DNA from: Parcubacteria group bacterium GW2011_GWA2_45_30
GTDB taxonomy: Bacteria; Patescibacteriota; Minisyncoccia; Sungbacterales; HO2-52-23
Assembly: GCA_001001625.1 (NCBI GenBank)
Contig: LCKU01000040.1
Location: forward strand, 1 to 9,372
Reading direction: 5' to 3'
DNA length: 9,372 nucleotides
Positions 5,011 through 9,372 of this stretch are shown here, piece after piece. Each line of letters begins with the position of its first letter. The stretch's first letter is position 1. A program made the position numbers and the translations under genes. The notes beneath the pieces were generated by a model. It was given only the letters and a program-made list of their open reading frames with translations. It was not told where the DNA came from and did no database searches.

Positions 5011-6290
5011 TTTCTGCCCAACCGGAAAGCCAGCCGCAAACAACGATTCCTCGGTCAGCTCAACCTCAAACTTCTCCAGAGACGCCGCCTACGAATGATA
5101 GCAGGGCTGGCGGCGCCACGCCGGATGGCAACAAGTTGGAGAAAGTTGAAACGCTACCTGATTCTAAGCCAACTGACATTGTAGATTTGACGAATGACGT
5201 TAATAACCTTTTTATTACATTACCCGGCGGCTTTAATCCGGTTTTCGTTACGTTTTTAGACAAGATTACCGGAAACAATCCAGAGGTTTTCCTGAATAAA
5301 CAGCCCGATGAACAGCAAAAGATTGTAGACGATTTTATTAAAAACGAGCAACCCGCAACAGTAGTTATCGGTACGGTAGACGGCAAACCAATAGAGGTTG
5401 ATCTTCGCGATATGCCTTTGGCAGATACGGCCAAAGAACCGCTTGAGGCTGTGGCGCGTCAGGATATCAAAAGCATTTTAGAGATCGCCCCTTCTTTGTG
5501 GCTCAATTCCGAAGAAACCTTCATCAGAGGTGCGGCGCCGTATCCGGTCCCCGGCGGCGAACAAGAAAAATATCTTCTTAGCGAAGAACATAGACAAAAA
5601 GGTTATTTTAGCTTGCCCATCATTAGTCCGATCGGTTTAAGCTTTGAAGAATATCATCAAAAAAAGGGGGAGATGCTGGAGTTTTTTGAGTCAAACTTAG
5701 GTCTCCGCGTTTCACCTATTGTGACCACCGCCAGCGGTCAATCAGTCTCGGTGATTTTGCTGGGTGTGAAAGCCCCGCCGCCTTTCAATAAAAGCCAAGA
5801 AAATCAGCAAATTGTTAATTGGGAGAATGTTAAGTTCGTAACGAAACCGGGTGCCAGGCAGATAGGCATCCTTAATGATACGCCTTTTGTGCTCCACCCG
5901 GATAGTCAAGTTGGTATAAAAAGTTTGAATACACTGGAGCTTCCCGGAGGCGCTGTTGAGATACAAAGGCCGGATGATCCTTTGGATTCGTCTTTTGTAG
6001 TTGAAACGCCGTTAGGAGCGGTTAAATCCAATAAAACCCGCTTTTGGGTGGCATACAATCCAACACGAGGTTATACGCTTGTCGGCGTCTGGGAGGGGGC
6101 AGTTTCCGTGACCCATTCTTATACCGGCAAGACGATGACGCTTGAAGCTTTTGAAAATGGCACGCCGAATATTGTTCTTTTGCTTTCACCTGAATTTAGG
6201 AAGTCAAAAGCAAGCGTCTGGCTTGGAATAATTATTGTTCTAATTGCGGGCGCGGCCGGCTACTTTGTGTATCGTAAAAAGACGCAATAA
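4956..6290 (+). CDS. FecR-like domain protein with C-terminal membrane anchor (main part of frame-disrupted gene)
   Basis: The 444-aa frame measured from ATG 4956 has no signal peptide and no Shine-Dalgarno site, and the same frame is open back to just after a TGA at 4857. The true beginning is therefore probably the upstream fragment at 4651. The protein opens with a Pro/Thr/Ser/Gln-rich linker (about residues 20-65), continues with a region of unknown fold, and carries a FecR-like beta domain at about 285-400. That domain includes LELPGGAVEIQ, FVVETPLGAVKSNKTRFWVAY and TLVGVWEGAVSVTHSYTGK. A single transmembrane helix at about 421-439 (WLGIIIVLIAGAAGYFVY) is followed by basic RKKTQ, so the bulk should face outside with the tail in the cytoplasm. 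No FecI-type sigma factor is nearby, so a structural or surface role is more likely than signalling. Confidence 0.75.
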   Translation: MADGKRGCAPEDLPVADVISAQPESQPQTTIPRSAQPQTSPETPPTNDSRAGGATPDGNKLEKVETLPDSKPTDIVDLTNDVNNLFITLPGGFNPVFVTFLDKITGNNPEVFLNKQPDEQQKIVDDFIKNEQPATVVIGTVDGKPIEVDLRDMPLADTAKEPLEAVARQDIKSILEIAPSLWLNSEETFIRGAAPYPVPGGEQEKYLLSEEHRQKGYFSLPIISPIGLSFEEYHQKKGEMLEFFESNLGLRVSPIVTTASGQSVSVILLGVKAPPPFNKSQENQQIVNWENVKFVTKPGARQIGILNDTPFVLHPDSQVGIKSLNTLELPGGAVEIQRPDDPLDSSFVVETPLGAVKSNKTRFWVAYNPTRGYTLVGVWEGAVSVTHSYTGKTMTLEAFENGTPNIVLLLSPEFRKSKASVWLGIIIVLIAGAAGYFVYRKKTQ

Positions 6291-6318
6291 TAAAAGTTAT
6301 TTAAAAAGAACCAGCGTT

Positions 6319-6981
6319 ATGATTGCAAAAAAGTATTTTTTATCGGGCGGTATTTTGCTTTTCTTAATTGTTATCACTTTGCTCATGGCAGGCAGATCGT
6401 CTGTTTTTGAGATTAATCTTGGTGGATGGCAAAGAACTGATGGAACGCCGGCAGAAGATAACAGTAAGCAAAATAACGCGGCGAGCGATCTAAAAGATGC
6501 GGTAAGTACCGTTGATTGGCAAACGTATAGCAATTTTTATGCAGGATATACACTGCGATATCCGCCGGCATGGAAAGTGCGGGACTCATTAAACGGCGTA
6601 GCGGGGGAAGACATAAGAGTTGTTGGGCCGGGCGGAGCCGCGTTTGTGCGTATCCTTTGGACGGCAGACCCGTCAATTAGGGGTTCTGAGGAGGTTCGGG
6701 CATCTGTTCTAACTTACAGACAGTCGCTTGCAGAGGGAAAAGATGGTACGAAACTTTCTGATTTTGAGAGTGAAATTATCGGCGATTATTCCGTGAAATT
6801 TACTGCCAGCGGAGAATTTATTTTAGATGACGTTCCGTACCGATTTGAAGAACGGGGGGAAATGATAACTGGCGGCATTATGCTCATTAAGCGAGGAGCC
6901 GCCATTCCTTCCGCGTTTAATGCAATGCGCCCAATTATTCAAACAATCATTAATTCTTTTAAACCCATTGAGCTTCAATAA
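6319..6981 (+). CDS. Exported PsbP-like domain protein
   Basis: A 220-aa protein when started at ATG 6319. The frame is open to an ATG at 6244, but that lies inside the preceding gene, and 6319 is followed directly by a normal signal-anchor (MIAKKYFLSGGILLFLIVIT, hydrophobic at about 8-24). No lipobox cysteine is present. After a polar linker, the domain from about residue 70 begins YSNFYAGYTLRYPPAWKV, the typical opening of PsbP/DUF1795-like domains (aromatic, x, hydrophobic, x, YPxxW). It ends with a helix leading to IINSFKPIE, also typical. Bacterial proteins of this kind are usually secreted or anchored, with no known enzymatic role. It lies 28 bp after the FecR-like gene and is probably part of the same envelope cluster. 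Confidence 0.78.
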   Translation: MIAKKYFLSGGILLFLIVITLLMAGRSSVFEINLGGWQRTDGTPAEDNSKQNNAASDLKDAVSTVDWQTYSNFYAGYTLRYPPAWKVRDSLNGVAGEDIRVVGPGGAAFVRILWTADPSIRGSEEVRASVLTYRQSLAEGKDGTKLSDFESEIIGDYSVKFTASGEFILDDVPYRFEERGEMITGGIMLIKRGAAIPSAFNAMRPIIQTIINSFKPIELQ

Positions 6982-7047
6982 TACTCAATGAAAATAATCA
7001 TGCAATTCAAAACGTCCGTTGGAATTTGCGTAGCGCTTTTTTAATTT

Positions 7048-8016
7048 ATGCTTATAGACGATATTACAATCCGGATTCGCGCTGGGAGCGGGGGAAAAGG
7101 CGCGGCTTTGTTTAATAAAAATCTGAATCAATATGGCCCGGTGGGAGGATCGGGGGGCGACGGCGGAGATATTTATTTTGTGGGCTCGTCGGATTTGAGC
7201 ATATTAAGTTCGTACCGTTTTAAAAAAGAATTTTCCGCAAAAAATGGTCAGAACGGCAAGGGACAATTTCGCGATGGTTCCAATGCGGACGATCTTGTTT
7301 TGTACGTGCCGGTTGGAACAATTATCCACAATCTTACGGTAAAAATTGACTGGGAAATTGTGTCAATCGGTGAGCGTATTCTGGCGGCTCGCGGAGGGCA
7401 TGGCGGCAGAGGGAATTTTCATTTCCGGTCTTCCGTAAATACCAGGCCGAAAGAGTTTGAATATGGCACGCCGGGTGAGACATTTGCCGTGCGTCTTGAA
7501 TTGAAGTTGATCGCCGATGTCGGGTTGATCGGTTTGCCTAATGTCGGGAAGTCAAGTTTGTTGAATGAACTTACCAATGCTCAAAGCAAGGTCGGCAATT
7601 TTTTATTCACAACGCTTGAGCCAAATCTTGGGGCGTATTATGAGCTTGTGCTGGCAGATATTCCCGGGCTGATCGAGGGTGCTTCCGTTGGAAAAGGACT
7701 CGGCATAAAGTTTTTACGCCATATTGAGCGCACAAAAGTTCTATTTCATATGGTTTCAGCCGAATCCGCTGATCCGTACAAGGATTATAAAACCATCCGG
7801 CAAGAGCTTGGAATATATAATAAATCCCTTTTGGAAAAAAAGGAATTTATTTTTTTGGGAAAGAGCGATGCGGTTTCGCAAGCCGAATTAAAAAAGAAGC
7901 TTTCTTTGCTGAAAAAAAAGAAGTTGCCAGCCGCCGCAATTTCAATCTATGATTATGGGAGTATTGAAAAAGTAAAGAAAATTTTAAATAAGCTCGCAAA
8001 GGAAAAGCATATTTAG
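7048..8016 (+). CDS. obg: Obg-family GTPase (ribosome assembly)
   Basis: A 322-aa protein with the two core parts of Obg. The glycine-rich Obg fold spans residues 1-156 (IRAGSGGKGA, GGSGGDGGD, FSAKNGQNGKGQFRDGSNADDL, VPVGT, GGHGGRGN). The G domain runs from about 157: G1 GLPNVGKSS (162-170), a switch region with FTTLEPN (187-193) and G3 DIPGLIEGA (204-212). Obg proteins bind the large ribosomal subunit and act in late 50S assembly and stress control. Two features are unusual. The G4 motif, normally NKxD, reads G271-K-S-D274. The protein also stops soon after the G domain, without the C-terminal OCT-type region of many bacterial Obgs. No Shine-Dalgarno site precedes the ATG. The hydrolase gene follows after 10 bp and is probably cotranscribed. 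Confidence 0.95.
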   Translation: MLIDDITIRIRAGSGGKGAALFNKNLNQYGPVGGSGGDGGDIYFVGSSDLSILSSYRFKKEFSAKNGQNGKGQFRDGSNADDLVLYVPVGTIIHNLTVKIDWEIVSIGERILAARGGHGGRGNFHFRSSVNTRPKEFEYGTPGETFAVRLELKLIADVGLIGLPNVGKSSLLNELTNAQSKVGNFLFTTLEPNLGAYYELVLADIPGLIEGASVGKGLGIKFLRHIERTKVLFHMVSAESADPYKDYKTIRQELGIYNKSLLEKKEFIFLGKSDAVSQAELKKKLSLLKKKKLPAAAISIYDYGSIEKVKKILNKLAKEKHI

Positions 8017-8026
8017 CTAATTAATA

Positions 8027-8614
8027 ATGAAAAAAATCATTAAAAAAGTTTATATTATACACGGCTGGGGAGAGTCGCCAAATTCTTATTGGCATCCATG
8101 GCTGGCCCAAGAATTAAAAAATAAAGGTTTCCGGGTTGTTGTTCCGGAAATGCCCGAAGCCGACAATCCGCAAATAGAAAAATGGGTGGCGCATCTTTCT
8201 CAAATCATACAAAGCGCGGATGAAAAAACGTTTTTTGTGGGTCATAGCATAGGATGCCAGGCGATTTTGCGCTATCTGGAAACATTGAAAGATACAAAGA
8301 TCGGGGGAGTAGTGTGTATCGCCGGCTGGTTTAATTTAATGAATTTGGATAAGGAAGAGGTGGAAATCGCCGAACCCTGGCTTAAAACCCTGATAAATTT
8401 TCCCAAGATAAGAGAGGTATTGCAAAATAAGCTGATTGTAATTCTTTCGGATAATGATCCATATAATTGTCTTGAAGAAAATAAAATAATATTTAAAAGT
8501 CAGCTGAATACGGATGCGATTGTTGAAAAAAATAGAGGACATCTTACGGGTGAGGACGGAAGCAATCAATTACCCGAAGCACTGGAAGCAATTTTAAGAA
8601 TTTCAGGATCTTGA
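8027..8614 (+). CDS. RBBP9/YdeN-type alpha/beta serine hydrolase
   Basis: A 195-aa protein of the RBBP9/YdeN family of small alpha/beta hydrolases, at the usual length for the family (about 180-200 aa). The first strand leads to the oxyanion-side motif HGWGESPNSYWHPW (from residue 12), followed by VVVPEMPEADNPQIEKW. The nucleophile elbow is G72-H-S74-I-G76, with S74 as nucleophile. The acid is D142 or D144 in LSDNDPY, and the base is H172 in RGHLTGEDG, so the triad looks complete. Members hydrolyse small ester or peptide-like substrates; the physiological substrate is unknown. It is cytoplasmic, with no signal peptide. It follows obg by 10 bp and ends before a strong hairpin terminator, so it is the last gene of the unit. 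Confidence 0.9.
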   Translation: MKKIIKKVYIIHGWGESPNSYWHPWLAQELKNKGFRVVVPEMPEADNPQIEKWVAHLSQIIQSADEKTFFVGHSIGCQAILRYLETLKDTKIGGVVCIAGWFNLMNLDKEEVEIAEPWLKTLINFPKIREVLQNKLIVILSDNDPYNCLEENKIIFKSQLNTDAIVEKNRGHLTGEDGSNQLPEALEAILRISGS

Positions 8615-8665
8615 TAGTGATAAATAGAGGTTATCAGGCGTTTTCTCGGTACTCGTATGGCTCAT

Positions 8666-8700
8666 AAAAAAATCGACTTCCCGAATCGGAAGTCTTTTTA
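8666..8700. terminator. Bidirectional rho-independent terminator
   Basis: A perfect 7-bp stem, GACTTCC (8675-8681) with GGAAGTC (8688-8694), has a 6-base loop and is followed by TTTTT. A run of A (8666-8672) precedes it, so the structure also works on the minus strand. It sits between two convergent genes, the plus-strand hydrolase and the minus-strand secreted protein, and can serve both. Confidence 0.88.
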
Positions 8701-8721
8701 TATTTGCCGAGCGCATGAGAA

Positions 8722-9171
8722 TCAGCGGTGATGGTGGGTTTTGGTCTGCCGCGGTTTGAAAAGATTTTCCTCCAAGGCAATCGCCGGTATGTTGTATGAT
8801 CCGTTGGGATTCAATTCCAGATCTATGCGGCTGCTTATGTCAAAAATATGCTCTTTGGTTTGGACATCTGGCTTTTCTCTGGTTATTTTTGCCTGGGATG
8901 AGTAGCCGAATGCCTTCAATACGTGTCTTTGTAGCGAAAGCCATATTTTTTGAGCCGATCGATCATACATATTGGGATGGTTGACGACCGGGTTTAGGGT
9001 GCCTACCCGTTTTCCATCAATCACCACAATGACGAAGTTTTTTGTTTCATTGAGAAGTAAACATTCATATTCCTCAATCCCGTTTACCGTTCTTTTATGA
9101 ATTTGCCCCTCTGCCGCAGCAGATATCACAAAAATCAGGCATGCGCTTATAAAAAAAAGAACTTTTTTCAT
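8722..9171 (-). CDS. Secreted hypothetical protein
   Basis: A 149-aa protein of unknown family on the minus strand. Residues 1-20 are a classical signal peptide (KK, a hydrophobic core VLFFISACLIFVIS, and AAA before EG). ISAC at 8-11 fits a lipobox pattern but would leave an unusually short signal, so cleavage after AAA is preferred. The mature part contains two short beta-rich stretches (YECLLLNETKNFVIVVIDGK) and ends in a basic, His-rich tail (KTHHHR). Expression signals are among the best in the window: GAGGA is 8 bp before the ATG and a promoter with a 17-bp spacer lies upstream. It is convergent with the hydrolase gene and shares its terminator. The function is unknown. Confidence 0.8.
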   Translation of the reverse strand: MKKVLFFISACLIFVISAAAEGQIHKRTVNGIEEYECLLLNETKNFVIVVIDGKRVGTLNPVVNHPNMYDRSAQKIWLSLQRHVLKAFGYSSQAKITREKPDVQTKEHIFDISSRIDLELNPNGSYNIPAIALEENLFKPRQTKTHHHR

Positions 9172-9204
9172 TTCCTTTTTCCTCGTCTTGGAAATTATTT
9201 ATGA

Positions 9205-9233
9205 ATCTTACCATACTCCACGTATTTAATCAA
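9205..9233 (-). promoter_or_regulatory. Sigma70-type promoter with extended -10 for the secreted protein
   Basis: Read on the minus strand, TTGATT (9228-9233) and TAAGAT (9205-9210) are separated by exactly 17 bp, and TGG before the -10 makes it extended. The predicted start near 9198 gives a leader of about 27 bases that contains the GAGGA ribosome binding site (9180-9184), 8 bp from the ATG at 9171. Confidence 0.65.
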
Positions 9234-9274
9234 GTGTTAAGATGACTAATAACTAATTTTGGTGTATGATTAAT

Positions 9275-9372
9275 TGTAGGAATCCGTCGCGTTGTTAACA
9301 CTTTTAACCTTTCGGGGTAAAGTACAAACAACATGACAATTCACAAATCTACACGGCTCACTCCCGTTCAAA
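9275..9372 (+). mobile_element. Possible left end of an IS481-family insertion sequence, truncated by the window
   Basis: The reading frame at 9333 begins like an IS481-family transposase, and such elements have terminal inverted repeats that start with TGT close to the transposase start. The sequence from TGTAGGAATCCG (9275) is the best candidate for that terminus in the 160-bp gap. The partner repeat and target duplication lie outside the window, so the boundary is a guess. Confidence 0.3.
9333..9372 (+). CDS. Partial CDS, probable IS481-type transposase N terminus
   Basis: An open frame from ATG 9333 runs off the right edge after 13 codons (MTIHKSTRLTPVQ). The pattern HK-x-x-R-L-T-P soon after the initiator is typical of the start of IS481-family DDE transposases, just before their N-terminal helix-turn-helix. 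That family knowledge, not anything downstream, supports the call. No Shine-Dalgarno site is visible before it. With only 13 residues the call is tentative. Confidence 0.4.
   Translation, partial: MTIHKSTRLTPVQ

Noticed and set aside
6244..6318. Upstream in-frame ATG extending the PsbP-like protein by 25 residues
   Set aside because: The extension lies within the end of the FecR-like gene and would place a basic stretch before a perfectly normal signal-anchor that begins at 6319.
6967..6989. ATTGAG / CTCAAT dyad across the stop codon of the PsbP-like gene as a terminator
   Set aside because: The short stem has a long loop and no T-tract follows it.
8618..8636. Hairpin TGATAA / TTATCA after the hydrolase gene as a terminator
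   Set aside because: It is a weak AT-rich 6-bp stem with no following T-run, and a much better terminator lies at 8675-8700.
9299..9322. Bulged hairpin (ACTTT, ACC with GGT, AAAGT) upstream of the right-edge frame as a regulatory RNA
   Set aside because: It has only eight pairs with a bulge and no conserved riboswitch feature; if the IS call is correct, it is part of the element end.
1..9372. Alternative genetic code with TGA read as glycine
   Set aside because: TGA terminates several genes at sensible positions (2952, 3519, 3860 and the minus-strand gene at 8722), and reading through would fuse unrelated proteins.
1..9372. CRISPR array, tRNA or rRNA gene
   Set aside because: No regularly spaced direct repeats and no tRNA- or rRNA-like sequence were seen on either strand.

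Overview
The window is bacterial chromosomal DNA that most resembles a Patescibacteria/CPR genome (Parcubacteria-like). The signs are a compact Obg GTPase with no C-terminal OCT-type extension, many small exported proteins with one membrane anchor and no close family, genes packed with short or overlapping junctions, few clear Shine-Dalgarno sites and apparently leaderless promoters. TGA ends several genes, so code 11 applies rather than the TGA-Gly code of Gracilibacteria. The lineage is an inference; no rRNA or other decisive marker is present.

Left part (1-2.7 kb): a small PD-(D/E)XK-type nuclease-like protein (59-565), an all-helical protein of unknown role (606-1481), then a compact unit made of a 95-aa ArsR-like winged-helix regulator (1588-1875) and a DUF559/Vsr-like nuclease-domain protein (about 1933-2673). 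Two nearly identical, oppositely oriented copies of an imperfect palindrome (1539-1571 and 1875-1907) bracket the regulator. Each lies just downstream of a -10-like hexamer and just upstream of a gene. They look like operators for an autoregulated regulator/effector pair, or the ends of a small mobile cassette. This is the most interesting structure in the window.

Middle part (2.75-7 kb): a 64-aa CDGSH iron-sulfur protein, then a run of envelope proteins on the same strand: a three-helix membrane protein, two proteins with an N-terminal anchor, a FecR-like surface protein with a C-terminal membrane anchor, and a PsbP-like exported protein. The FecR-like gene is split by an apparent one-base frame change near 4860-4890, so its signal peptide and its main domain lie in different frames.

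Right part (7-9.37 kb): Obg GTPase and an RBBP9/YdeN-type serine hydrolase form a two-gene unit. It ends at a bidirectional terminator shared with a convergent secreted protein (8722-9171, minus) that has a well-formed promoter and Shine-Dalgarno site. At the right edge a truncated reading frame (9333 onward) begins like an IS481-family transposase, so an insertion sequence may start near 9275.
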